64,000 bases of DNA from JAMXLO01 sp036265005 (GTDB taxonomy: Bacteria; Pseudomonadota; Alphaproteobacteria; Acetobacterales; Acetobacteraceae), in contig DATAPW010000390.1 of NCBI GenBank assembly GCA_036265005.1, forward strand, positions 1 through 64,000, given 5' to 3'. Positions 45,958 through 55,120 of this stretch are shown here, piece after piece; position 1 is the first letter of the stretch; every line of letters starts with the position of its first letter. Both the position numbers and the translations under genes were made by a program. The notes beneath the pieces are model-generated. The model ran no database searches. It had not been told where the DNA came from and saw only the letters and a program-made list of their open reading frames with translations.

Positions 45958-46491
45958 ATGTCGGGCGCTGCAAATCACGGAACCTACGGCAATCCGGGAC
46001 CGGGAAATTCACCCTGGGGGCCCGGTCCAATCTGGCACCAGCCACCTTGGGGCTACTGGCGAACAGTACCACGGCCGCTCTGCGTCGCGGCCGTCGTACT
46101 CGGTTTCATCTTCTGGTGGCCGGTCGGCCTGACCTTGTTGTTACTCTCAGTGTGGAGCGGACGGATGGGATGTTGGGGACGCTACTACCGCCAGGGCGGC
46201 TACCAGGGCGCGCCATGGCAGAACGGTGCGCCACCGTGGGCGGGATGGAAAAGCTGGTGCGCCGGCGGCAACGAACGCCCGGCAGCCTCCAGCGGCAACC
46301 GCGCGTTCGATGAATACCGCGCCGAGACGCTGCGCCGGCTGGAGGACGAGCAGAAGGAGTTCGCTGCGTTCCTCGACCGCCTGCGCTTCGCCAAGGACAA
46401 AGCCGAGTTCGACCAGTTCATGACCGAAGTGCGCCAGCGTCCGCCGGCGCCGCCTCCGGAGCAGCCGCAGCCGCCGCACGGCCAGGGCTGA
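45958..46491 (+). CDS. DUF2852 family membrane protein
   Basis: 177 aa. The N-terminus is rich in Gly/Pro/Trp (GPGPIWHQPPWGYWRTVPRP), followed by one or two hydrophobic segments (LCVAAVVLGFIFWWPVGLTL), a Trp/Gly-rich stretch, and a C-terminal charged helix (YRAETLRRLEDEQKEFAAFL) with KDKAEFDQFM. This matches DUF2852, typical of alphaproteobacteria; function unknown. GAGG lies six bases before the start. A terminator follows. Confidence 0.85.
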   Translation: MSGAANHGTYGNPGPGNSPWGPGPIWHQPPWGYWRTVPRPLCVAAVVLGFIFWWPVGLTLLLLSVWSGRMGCWGRYYRQGGYQGAPWQNGAPPWAGWKSWCAGGNERPAASSGNRAFDEYRAETLRRLEDEQKEFAAFLDRLRFAKDKAEFDQFMTEVRQRPPAPPPEQPQPPHGQG

Positions 46492-46503
46492 TCCGCCTGG
46501 GAT

Positions 46504-46536
46504 CCTTCTCCCTCCCGCCGCGGAGGGAGAAGGTTT
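46504..46536 (+). terminator. Intrinsic terminator after DUF2852 gene
   Basis: CCTTCTCCCTCC and GGAGGGAGAAGG form a perfect 12-bp stem with a 6-base loop, followed by TTT. It begins 13 bases after the stop codon. Confidence 0.65.
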
Positions 46537-46630
46537 CCGCGATGCCCGATCCGCCGTCGCGGCGAAATGTCGATGACCACGGCAGGCGGCGATCCTATGG
46601 TGGCGCGTGACGTCGGAAGTGACAGCACTT

Positions 46631-47191
46631 ATGCCATCGGATCGGCTCACCGACCTCGTCCCTGGTCGCGAATGTGGCGAGTGCACCGTGTGCTGCATCG
46701 TCGCCACGATCGACTCACCGGAATTCAAGAAGGTCCAGGGCGTCGCCTGCCAACACTGCCTGCCGGGCAGTGGCTGTGGCATCTACCTGACCAGGCCGCC
46801 GGTGTGCCGCATCTGGTTCTGCCAGTGGCGCCGCCTGGCGTGGCTTGATGATTCCTGGCGGCCGGATCGGTCACAGATCATGCTGCGCCCCACCGATGAC
46901 GAGGTACCACCCGGCTATGCGTCGCCGACCGGCATCGTGTTCGACATCCTCGGCCCGTGCGACATCCTGCTCGCGGAGAAGGTGATCGAGGCCGTCGGCA
47001 ATCTGATCGACGCGCGCATCGCCACGTTCCTGTCGGTGCCGGGTCGCCCCGGCTATGCCTCGGGACGGGTGTTCCTCAATCCGCTGCTGGATGCAGCGGT
47101 GCGGCACCGCGACGGCGATGCGTTGGGCAAGGGGTTGGTCGATGGGTTCCTGCTGTCCGTGCTGCACCCGCAGGAACCGATCACGTTCTGA
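46631..47191 (+). CDS. YkgJ-type cysteine-cluster protein
   Basis: 186 aa. Metal-binding pattern CGECTVCC at residues about 14-21, with further cysteines in ACQHCLPGSGCGIY and VCRIWFC. Related proteins are described as zinc- or iron-sulfur-binding; the function is unknown. The remainder is alpha/beta with no known domain. ATG 46631 is chosen, though a GTG 24 bases upstream is in frame. Not clearly in an operon. Confidence 0.75.
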   Translation: MPSDRLTDLVPGRECGECTVCCIVATIDSPEFKKVQGVACQHCLPGSGCGIYLTRPPVCRIWFCQWRRLAWLDDSWRPDRSQIMLRPTDDEVPPGYASPTGIVFDILGPCDILLAEKVIEAVGNLIDARIATFLSVPGRPGYASGRVFLNPLLDAAVRHRDGDALGKGLVDGFLLSVLHPQEPITF

Positions 47192-47229
47192 TATCAACGC
47201 TCATCGACAGCGACGCATCGCTCCCACCG

Positions 47230-47317
47230 TCATGGCCGGGCGTGTCCCGGTCATCCACGTCTTCTGCACATGCGTCGGCCAAAAAGACGTGGGTGGCCGG
47301 GCCAAGCCCGACCATGA
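47230..47317. repeat. Family A palindromic repeat
   Basis: TCATGGCCGGGCGTGTCCCG at the left, GGGCCAAGCCCGACCATGA at the right, with CCACGTCTTCTGCACA and GGCCAAAAAGACG pairing inside. It lies between convergent YkgJ and RND genes. Confidence 0.8.
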
Positions 47318-47368
47318 CAGTCGGCGGCGCGACGCCGCGCGCGGCGGAATGCGCTGCGCTTTTCGGCC

Positions 47369-50300
47369 CTACAATTCTTTCGCGACGGTGGCGTGCATTG
47401 CTTCCGCTTGGGGCTTTGGCGCGAACAGCAGCGAGAGCCGGCGGTTCAGCACGTAGAACACCGGCGTGAATATCAGCCCGAACAGGGTCACGCCCAACAT
47501 ACCGGCGAACACCGCCGTGCCGAGTGACTGGCGCATCTCGGCTCCCGCTCCGACCGCAACCGCGAGCGGCGCGACGCCGAGGATGAACGCGAGCGACGTC
47601 ATCAGGATCGGACGCAGCCGGGTCCGCGCCGCGGCGACCGCCGCTTCGAACCGGTCCATGCCCTGCTCTTCGGCCTGCCTGGCGAACTCCACGATCAGGA
47701 TGGCGTTCTTGGCGGCAAGCCCGACCAGGACGACCAGGCCGATTTCGACCAGGATGTTGCGGTCCAGGCCGCGTGCATTCACGCCGAGCATCGCCGCGAG
47801 GATGCACATCGGCACGATCAGCACCACCGCCAGCGGCAGCAGCCAGCTTTCGTACAGCGCCGCCAGCAGCAGGAACACGAACGCCACCGCCAGCCCGAAG
47901 GCGACTGCCGCGGTGTTGCCGGCAAGCTTCTCCTGCAGCGCTATCTCGGTCCATTCGAAGCCGAAGCCCTGCGGCAGACGCTCCCTGGCGATCTTCTCGA
48001 TCGCCGCGATCGCCTGGCCGGACGAGAAGCCACGCGCCAGTTGCAGCTGGATCTCGGCGGCCGGATACAGGTTGTAGCGCGGCACACGGAACGGCCCGGT
48101 GGCGTCGCGGAAGGTGGCGACCGAGCCGATCGGCACCATGTCGCCGTAGCCGTTGCGCGTCTTGAGGTTCTCGACGTCGCGCAGTGTGACCCGATACGGA
48201 TTGTCCGCCTGCGCCGAGACCTGATAGGTACGGCCGAGCAGGTTGAAGTCGTTGATGTATGACGAACCCATATACACCGACAACGCCTCGAACACGCGGT
48301 CGATCGGCACCTGCAGCAACTCGGCCTTGGTGCGGTCGATGTCCGCATAGATCTGCGGCGTGTGCGTGTTGAACAGCGTGAAGGACTGGGTGAAGCCCGG
48401 TATCTGCGCCGCCGACCCGGCGACAATCCAGGTGGCCTGCTCGAGCGCCGGCAGCCCCCGCCCCGCGCGATCCTGCACGTAGAGCTTCAATCCGCCGCCC
48501 GTGCCGATGCCCGGCACCGACGGCGGCTCCAGCACGAAGACGAAGGCATCGTCGATCTTCGCCAGTTGCTGGCGCAGATCGACGAGGATCCTGCCTGCGG
48601 TCAGCCCCTTGGCGACGCGCTCCGCAAACGGCCGTAGCGGCACGAAGATCACGCCGGTATTGGGTGCATTGGTGAAGGTGGCGCCATCGAAGCCGGTGAA
48701 GGCGACCGAGTTCTGCACGCCCGGCCGCTGCAGGATGATCTCCGAGGCGCGGCGGATCACCGCATCGGTCCGCGCCAGCGAGGCACCCGGCGGCAACTGG
48801 AATGCGGTGATCAGATAGCCGCGATCGAGCTGCGGGATCAGGCCGGTCGGCGTGGCGGCCAGGCGATCATAGGCGGCATAAATCAGCACGGCGTAGACCG
48901 CCAGGACGATGACGCCGAGCCGCACCAGGCGCCCCACCAGCCGGCCGTAGGCCGCCGACAGCCGGTCGAACATCCAGTTGAACCCGGCAAAGAACCCGCG
49001 CACCGGCGCAGCGAGACGATATAGCAGGGTACGCTTCGGTTCCGCCGTATGCGGCTTCAGCAGCAGCGCCGCCAGCGCCGGCGACAGCGTCAGCGAGACG
49101 AAGGCCGAGATCACCGTGGCCGCCGCGATGGTGATGGCGAACTGCCGGTAGAACGACCCCTGCAGTCCGCTGATGAATGCCGTCGGGATGAACACCGCAC
49201 ACAGCACCAGCGCGATGGCGATCAACGCGCTGCCGACCTCGTCCATCGTTTCGTGGGCCGCGTCGCGCGGCGACATCCCCTGGCGGATATAGCGCTCGAC
49301 GTTCTCGACCACGACGATGGCGTCGTCCACCACGATGCCGATCGCCAGCACGAGGCCGAACAGCGACAGCGTGTTGAACGAAATGCCGACCACCCCCATG
49401 ACCAGGAAGCAGCCGACCAGCGATACCGGGATGGCCACCACCGGGATGATCGCGGCCCGCCAGGTCTGCAGGAACAGGATCACCACGCAGACCACCAGCC
49501 CGATCGCCACGAACAGCGTGTGCTCGACCTCGTCGATCGATTGCTGGATGAACTCGGTCGGGTTGTACACCACCGTGTAGTCGAGGCCTGGCGGGAAATC
49601 CTTCTTTGCCTCCGCCATCGCCTGCTTCACCGCGGCGGCCGTGGTCAGCGCATTCGAGCCTGGGCGCTGGTAGATCACGATGGCGGTCGCCACGTCCTTG
49701 TTGAGGTAGGCGTTGACCGTGTAGTCCTGCGAACCCAGCTCGACCCGGGCGATATCGCGGATGCGCACGAAGCCGGTGCCCGGATCGGCGCGCACGACGA
49801 TATCGCCGAACTGCTCCACGTCGCTCAGCCGGCCCAGCGTCTGCACCGACAACTGGAACGCACCGGGCGACGTTGCGGGCGGCTGGTTGATGGCGCCGGC
49901 GGCGACCTGCAGGTTCGCCGCGCGCAACGCATTGACCACGTCCTCCGCGGTCAGGCCGCGTGCCGCGACCTTGCCGGGGTCCAGCCAGACACGCATCGAA
50001 TAGTCGCGCGCGCCGAACACATTGACATCGCCGACGCCGTCCACCCGCGCCAGCGCGTCCTTGATGTACAGCGTCGCGTAGTTGGAAATGTATTGCTGGT
50101 CGCGCGAACCATCCGGCGAGATCATGTGCACGACCATCATCAGGTCGGGCGAGGCCTTCCGCACCGTGACGCCGAGACGCCGCACGTCATCCGGCAGGCG
50201 CGGTTCGGCGACCGATACGCGGTTCTGCACCAGCACCTGCGCGGTATCGACGTCGGTTCCGGGCTTGAACACCACGTTGATCGTCAGCGTTCCATCACCG

Positions 50301-50554
50301 ATCGATTGCGAGGTGATGTAGAGCATGTTGTCTACGCCGTTCACCTCCTGCTCGATCGGCGTTGCGACGGTCTGCGCGAGCACCTCTGCCGAGGCGCCGG
50401 GATAGGTGGCGCGAATGCTGACGGTGGGCGGCGCAATCTCGGGATATTCCGAGATCGGCAACTCGCGTTCCACCAGCGCGCCCGCGATGGTGATGATGAT
50501 CGACAGCACCGCCGCGAAGATCGGCCGATTGATGAAGAAATGCGAAAACCGCAT
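47369..50554 (-). CDS. RND multidrug efflux transporter, HAE1 family (AcrB/MexB-like)
   Basis: 1061 aa inner-membrane proton-driven pump, the usual length. FFINRPIFAAVLSIIITIAG start, the proton-relay pair in GIVVDDAIVVVENVER near residue 410, large periplasmic loops with GTDVDTAQVLVQNRVS, and a C-terminal LVVLVGLAAKNAILIVEFA. It expels hydrophobic or amphiphilic compounds with the adaptor encoded just upstream (4-base gap). No outer-membrane channel gene follows, so a shared TolC-type protein is implied. Confidence 0.94.
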   Translation of the reverse strand: MRFSHFFINRPIFAAVLSIIITIAGALVERELPISEYPEIAPPTVSIRATYPGASAEVLAQTVATPIEQEVNGVDNMLYITSQSIGDGTLTINVVFKPGTDVDTAQVLVQNRVSVAEPRLPDDVRRLGVTVRKASPDLMMVVHMISPDGSRDQQYISNYATLYIKDALARVDGVGDVNVFGARDYSMRVWLDPGKVAARGLTAEDVVNALRAANLQVAAGAINQPPATSPGAFQLSVQTLGRLSDVEQFGDIVVRADPGTGFVRIRDIARVELGSQDYTVNAYLNKDVATAIVIYQRPGSNALTTAAAVKQAMAEAKKDFPPGLDYTVVYNPTEFIQQSIDEVEHTLFVAIGLVVCVVILFLQTWRAAIIPVVAIPVSLVGCFLVMGVVGISFNTLSLFGLVLAIGIVVDDAIVVVENVERYIRQGMSPRDAAHETMDEVGSALIAIALVLCAVFIPTAFISGLQGSFYRQFAITIAAATVISAFVSLTLSPALAALLLKPHTAEPKRTLLYRLAAPVRGFFAGFNWMFDRLSAAYGRLVGRLVRLGVIVLAVYAVLIYAAYDRLAATPTGLIPQLDRGYLITAFQLPPGASLARTDAVIRRASEIILQRPGVQNSVAFTGFDGATFTNAPNTGVIFVPLRPFAERVAKGLTAGRILVDLRQQLAKIDDAFVFVLEPPSVPGIGTGGGLKLYVQDRAGRGLPALEQATWIVAGSAAQIPGFTQSFTLFNTHTPQIYADIDRTKAELLQVPIDRVFEALSVYMGSSYINDFNLLGRTYQVSAQADNPYRVTLRDVENLKTRNGYGDMVPIGSVATFRDATGPFRVPRYNLYPAAEIQLQLARGFSSGQAIAAIEKIARERLPQGFGFEWTEIALQEKLAGNTAAVAFGLAVAFVFLLLAALYESWLLPLAVVLIVPMCILAAMLGVNARGLDRNILVEIGLVVLVGLAAKNAILIVEFARQAEEQGMDRFEAAVAAARTRLRPILMTSLAFILGVAPLAVAVGAGAEMRQSLGTAVFAGMLGVTLFGLIFTPVFYVLNRRLSLLFAPKPQAEAMHATVAKEL

Positions 50555-50558
50555 CCGT

Positions 50559-51746
50559 CTATTCCGTGGCGAACTGGCTGCCGGACGGATGCACCTCGCC
50601 TTGCTGCGTGGCGACGGTCACGCCGGGACGCACGAACGGATTGGCAAGGCCGGCGATCACCACCCGGTCGGTGGGCGTCAGGCCCGACGCGACGACGCGC
50701 AGGCCGCGCGCCATGCCGCCGAGGGTCACCGGCCTGGCGACGACCTTGTTGTCCTCACCGACGGTCAGCACGACCTTATGCGCCTGGTCGGAAACCACGG
50801 CGGCGTCCGGGATCAGCAGGGCATCGAGCGGGCCGCCGTAGAGCCGCAGGCGACCGAAGGTTCCGGGCGTCAGGAAAAAGTCCTTGTTCTCGAAAATCGC
50901 GCGGCCGCGGATCGTCCCGGAATGGGCGTTGATCTCGTTGTCGACGAAATTCATCACTCCGTTGTGTCGCCAGTCCGTCTCGTCAGCGAGGCGCACCTTC
51001 ACCGGGTTCGGCGTGTCCCGCGAGGACCCGCGCTGGCCTTCGACGCTCAGCCGGCTGTAGCGGATGTAGTCGGCCTCGGAGCCGTCGAACACGAAGTAGA
51101 TCGGATCGAGGCTGACGATTGTGGTGAGCAGCGTCGCGCCGTTCTGGCCGCCGGCGACGAGGTTGCCCGGATCGACGCGCCGGTCGGACACGCGGCCGGA
51201 AATCGGCGCGCGAACCTCCGACCATTCCAGGTTGAGCTGCGCGGTGCGCAAGGCGGCCTCGGCGGACATCTCCTGCGCGCGGGCGATGTCGAGGTTGGCC
51301 TTCCGCTGATCGAGCTCGCGCACCGGCGTGGCGGCGGTCTTCACCAGTTGCTGGGCGCGGTCATAGTCGGCGATGTCCAGCATCACCTGGGCCTTGGTGC
51401 GGACCACGTCCGCCTCTGCGGCGTCCACCGCGATCTGGAACGGACGCTGGTCGATGGTGAACAGCAGGTCGCCCTGCTTGACCGTACCGCCGTCGCGGAA
51501 ATGCACCTGGTCGATATAGCCGGAAACGCGAGGCCGCACCTCGACGCGCTGCGTGGCTTCGAACCGGCCGGTGAATTCGTCCCATTGGGCCACGCGGCTG
51601 GCGAGCGGCGTGGCAACTGTCACCTGCGGTGGCCCGCCTTGCGCCGCTGCGCCGCCGACCACGGCAAGGCTCAGAACGGCGATGCAGGCAAGGCGGCTGC
51701 CGGCGACGCGAAGCAGGACGCCGGCCGGTCCGATCGAGAACATCAT
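50559..51746 (-). CDS. RND efflux periplasmic adaptor (membrane fusion protein)
   Basis: About 395 aa. Signal sequence (RLACIAVLSLAVVGGAAAQG), lipoyl/hairpin region starting VEVRPRVSGYIDQVHFRDGG and closing RAPISGRVSDRRVDPGNLV, then beta-barrel and membrane-proximal domains ending with LRVVASGLTPTDRVVIAGL. There is no lipobox Cys, so anchoring is not as in AcrA. Start at 51746 (Met-Met) with GAGGA just upstream. First gene of the pump operon; no regulator gene is adjacent. Confidence 0.92.
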   Translation of the reverse strand: MMFSIGPAGVLLRVAGSRLACIAVLSLAVVGGAAAQGGPPQVTVATPLASRVAQWDEFTGRFEATQRVEVRPRVSGYIDQVHFRDGGTVKQGDLLFTIDQRPFQIAVDAAEADVVRTKAQVMLDIADYDRAQQLVKTAATPVRELDQRKANLDIARAQEMSAEAALRTAQLNLEWSEVRAPISGRVSDRRVDPGNLVAGGQNGATLLTTIVSLDPIYFVFDGSEADYIRYSRLSVEGQRGSSRDTPNPVKVRLADETDWRHNGVMNFVDNEINAHSGTIRGRAIFENKDFFLTPGTFGRLRLYGGPLDALLIPDAAVVSDQAHKVVLTVGEDNKVVARPVTLGGMARGLRVVASGLTPTDRVVIAGLANPFVRPGVTVATQQGEVHPSGSQFATE

Positions 51747-51920
51747 GGAGAAATCCTCATCGCGGCTTAATGTGACTCGCCGCGCATCTGGTGCGACGCG
51801 GAGGTGGTGGAAACTAACCATCTGGCCGGGTTGCTGTCTGTTAATAAATTGCGGTTGGCAAGGCGCTCCGGCCACCCGCCGCTCACGAAACCGGGAGCGA
51901 CGGCGCCCGAGGGCTCTTTT

Positions 51921-51942
51921 GATCATTCAGGTGATCATTCAG
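51921..51942. repeat. Tandem 10-bp direct repeat
   Basis: GATCATTCAG occurs twice, separated by GT. Each copy includes the palindrome TGATCA across its junction, so the pair could be a binding site. Confidence 0.5.
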
Positions 51943-51955
51943 GGCTGCGAGGTCC

Positions 51956-52040
51956 CTCGTCATTCCTGCGAAGGCGGGAATCCCGGCGTCGCAGATCGCC
52001 GGCCGGCCCGCGGGATTTCCGCCTTCGCGGGAATGACGAG
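51956..52040. repeat. Family C palindromic repeat, full copy
   Basis: CTCGTCATTCCTGCGAAGGC and GCCTTCGCGGGAATGACGAG are inverted complements with one mismatch, about 45 bases apart. It is the best-preserved copy of the family. Confidence 0.85.
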
Positions 52041-52218
52041 GGAGACACACGGATAACAGCGGGATGCTCTCGAGGAATGACGAGCGAAGTGGCGTTTGCC
52101 CCGGATCGGTCATGCGCTAGAAGCAATGCAGCGCGCTCCGGTCCGCTCTTTCGCGATCGCGCGGCGCGGCCAAGTACCCGACCCGACTACCAGGACACCA
52201 AACAAGGAAACCACGCGG

Positions 52219-55098
52219 ATGGCTGGTGTTGACATCCTCGCATCGGCATTCAGCGGCGCGAATGCTGCTTTTCTGGGCGAACAATATGCCCGCTGGGCCA
52301 CCAACCCCGGCTCTGTCGATCCCACCTTTGCCGAGTTGTTCAGTGCGCTGAACGACGACGCGCGCGCGGTGCTGGAGGATGCGACCGGCGCCTCCTGGGC
52401 GCCGCGGCATCCGGACGACATCGAAGCAGACCAGGCTCCGCCTCCCGCGGCGGTGCCGACCCGCCGACCGGCATCCGGCGTGACGCTGTCCGGCGAGCAG
52501 ATCCGTGCCGCCACCATCGCCTCGCTGCGCGCCCTGATGCTGATCCGCTCCTATCGCGTGCGCGGCCATCTCGAGGCACGGCTCGATCCGCTGGGACTGC
52601 AGATTCCCCGGCCGCATGCCGAACTCGATCCGCATTCCTACGGTTTCACCGACAACGACCTGGACAAGCCGATCTTCATCGACAACGTGCTGGGCCGCGA
52701 AACCGCCACGCTGCGCGAAATCGTCACCATCCTGCGCGAGACGTATTGCGGCTCGATCGGCGTCGAGTTCATGCACATCCAGGACCCGGAGCAGAAATCC
52801 TGGATCCAGCGGAAGGTGGAAGGCGCGCCGTGGCGTACTGCGTTCGGCCCGCAGGAGAAGCGTCGGATCCTGCAGCAGCTCACCGAGGCGGAAGGCTTCG
52901 AGGTGTTCTGCCAGAAGCGCTACGTCACCACCAAGCGGTTCGGCCTGGAGGGCGGCGAGGTGACCATCCCGGCACTCCACGCGGTGATCGAGACCGTGGC
53001 CACGCAGGGTGTGGCCGAGGTGGCGATCGGCATGCCGCATCGCGGCCGGCTCAACACGCTGGTCAACATAGTGAAGAAGCCGTTCACCGCGGTGTTCTCG
53101 GAATTCGGCGGCGAGAGCTTCAAGCCGGATGATGTCCAGGGGTCGGGCGACGTGAAGTACCACCTGGGTACCTCCACCGACGTCGAGATCGCCGGCCACA
53201 GTGTGCACGTCTCGCTGCAGCCGAACCCGTCGCACCTGGAGGCAGTGAATCCGGTTGTCGTGGGCAAGGTGCGCGCACGGCAGGACACCGCCGGCGATAC
53301 GCAGCGGCGATCCTCGGTGATGGCGATCCTGATGCACGGCGATGCGGCGTTCGCCGGCCAGGGCCTGGTGTACGAGACGCTGGCGATGAGCCAGCTCATC
53401 GGCTACCGCACCGGCGGCACCGTCCATGTGGTGGTGAACAACCAGATCGGCTTCACCACCGTGCCGGCGCACGCCTATTCCGGCCTGTACTGCACCGACG
53501 TCGCGAAATCGATCCAGGCGCCGATCCTGCACGTCAACGGCGACGACCCCGAGGCGGTGATGTTCTGCGCCCGCATGGCGGCGGAGTATCGCATGCGCTT
53601 CGCCGCCGACATCGTGCTGGATATCGTCTGCTACCGAAGGCATGGGCACAACGAGACCGATGAACCGGCATTCACCCAGCCGGTGATGTATCGCGCGATC
53701 GGCAGCAAGAAGACCACGCGCACGCTGTATGCCGAACGGCTGGCCGCAGAGGGCGTGGTGCCTGCGTCGGAAGCGCAAGCGATGTGGGACGAGTTCCAGG
53801 CTGCCATGGAGGCGGCCAATCAGGCGGCGCAGGCCTACAAGCCGAACAAGGCGGACTGGCTGGAAGGCCACTGGTCCGGCTTCCATCCGCCGGAACCCGA
53901 GTTCGAGCGCCAGGAGGAATCCACCGCCGTCCCGGAGGCGACGCTGAAGCAGATCGGCATGGCGCTGTCGCGCGTGCCGGCGGGCTTCGAGGTGCACCCG
54001 CGCATCGCGCGCCAGCTCGAGGTCAAGCAGGCGATGCTGGATTCCGGCGAGGGCATCGACTGGGCCACCGGCGAGGCGCTGGCGTTCGGCTCGCTGCTGC
54101 TGGAGGGCAGCCGCGTGCGGCTGTCCGGCGAAGACACCCAGCGCGGCACGTTCAGCCAGCGCCACGCGGTGCTGATCGACCAGACCAACCAACACGAATA
54201 TGTCCCGCTGAACAACATCGCGCCGGAGCAGGCGAAGATCGAGATCTACAACTCGCTGCTGTCGGAAGCCGGCGTACTGGGCTTCGAATACGGCTACTCG
54301 CTGGCCGATCCGCGCACGCTGGTGCTGTGGGAGGCGCAGTTCGGCGACTTCGCCAACGGCGCCCAGCCGATCATCGACCAGTTCATCGCCTCGGGCGAAA
54401 CCAAGTGGCTGCGCATGTCGGGCGTGACCCTGCTGCTGCCGCACGGCTACGAAGGCCAGGGTCCGGAGCACTCCTCGGCGCGCATCGAGCGCTATCTGCA
54501 GCTTTGCGCCGAACGCAACATGTGGGTGTGCAATCCGACGACTCCTGCCAGCTACTTCCACGCCCTGCGCCGCCAGTTGCATCGCAACTTCCGCAAGCCG
54601 GCGGTGATCTTCACGCCGAAATCGCTGCTGCGGCACAAGCTGGCAGTGTCGTCGCTGGCGGAATTGAGCGAAGGCCGGTTCCAGTTCGTCATCCCGGAGA
54701 TCGATGCGATCGCCCCGCCGGAACAGGTGCGCCGCGTGGTGATCTGCAGCGGCAAGGTCTACTACGACCTGCTGACCGAGCGGCGCGCGCACCAGGAGAA
54801 CGACGTGGCGATCATTCGCCTGGAGCAGCTCTATCCGTTTCCGGAGAACATGCTGGGCCGCGTGCTGACGCCATACAGCAACGCCGATGTGGTGTGGTGC
54901 CAGGAAGAGCCGGAGAACATGGGCGCCTGGAATTTCGTCGATCGGCGCCTGGAGAAGGTGCTCGGCCGGCTGGAGGGCAAGGCGAAGCGGCCGCACTATG
55001 CCGGACGCGACGCAGCCGCGAGCCCGGCCACCGGCCAGGCCCGCGTGCATGCGCGCGAGCAGGCGACGCTGGTCGCCACGGCGCTGGGCATCGGCTGA
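52219..55098 (+). CDS. sucA: 2-oxoglutarate dehydrogenase E1 component
   Basis: 959 aa, ThDP-dependent. It decarboxylates 2-oxoglutarate and passes the succinyl group to the lipoyl arm of SucB. N-terminal FLGEQYARWATNPGSVD, GMPHRGRLNTLVNI, then NPSHLEAVNPVVVGKVRA, GDAAFAGQG and the YRRHGHNETDEPAFTQP motif; C-terminal LPHGYEGQGPEHSSARIERY. ATG 52219 begins MAGVDILASAF, with AAGGAAA nine bases upstream. First of sucA-sucB-lpd; gap to sucB is 22 bases. Confidence 0.97.
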   Translation: MAGVDILASAFSGANAAFLGEQYARWATNPGSVDPTFAELFSALNDDARAVLEDATGASWAPRHPDDIEADQAPPPAAVPTRRPASGVTLSGEQIRAATIASLRALMLIRSYRVRGHLEARLDPLGLQIPRPHAELDPHSYGFTDNDLDKPIFIDNVLGRETATLREIVTILRETYCGSIGVEFMHIQDPEQKSWIQRKVEGAPWRTAFGPQEKRRILQQLTEAEGFEVFCQKRYVTTKRFGLEGGEVTIPALHAVIETVATQGVAEVAIGMPHRGRLNTLVNIVKKPFTAVFSEFGGESFKPDDVQGSGDVKYHLGTSTDVEIAGHSVHVSLQPNPSHLEAVNPVVVGKVRARQDTAGDTQRRSSVMAILMHGDAAFAGQGLVYETLAMSQLIGYRTGGTVHVVVNNQIGFTTVPAHAYSGLYCTDVAKSIQAPILHVNGDDPEAVMFCARMAAEYRMRFAADIVLDIVCYRRHGHNETDEPAFTQPVMYRAIGSKKTTRTLYAERLAAEGVVPASEAQAMWDEFQAAMEAANQAAQAYKPNKADWLEGHWSGFHPPEPEFERQEESTAVPEATLKQIGMALSRVPAGFEVHPRIARQLEVKQAMLDSGEGIDWATGEALAFGSLLLEGSRVRLSGEDTQRGTFSQRHAVLIDQTNQHEYVPLNNIAPEQAKIEIYNSLLSEAGVLGFEYGYSLADPRTLVLWEAQFGDFANGAQPIIDQFIASGETKWLRMSGVTLLLPHGYEGQGPEHSSARIERYLQLCAERNMWVCNPTTPASYFHALRRQLHRNFRKPAVIFTPKSLLRHKLAVSSLAELSEGRFQFVIPEIDAIAPPEQVRRVVICSGKVYYDLLTERRAHQENDVAIIRLEQLYPFPENMLGRVLTPYSNADVVWCQEEPENMGAWNFVDRRLEKVLGRLEGKAKRPHYAGRDAAASPATGQARVHAREQATLVATALGIG

Positions 55099-55120
55099 GC
55101 ACGAAGCGGGGAACCAATCG

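Larger units (their letters stand above)
51747..52218. other. Divergent region between efflux operon and sucA
   Basis: 472 bases without a gene. It contains the direct repeat at 51921-51942, the family C palindrome at 51956-52040, and presumably the promoters of both operons. An A+T-rich patch (TTAATAAATTGCGG at 51840) may belong to the efflux promoter, but I cannot define boxes. Confidence 0.5.

Noticed and set aside
49049..50932. 627-codon plus-strand frame opposite the RND genes
   Set aside because: Arg/His/Asp-rich translation with no domain, crossing the adaptor/pump junction.
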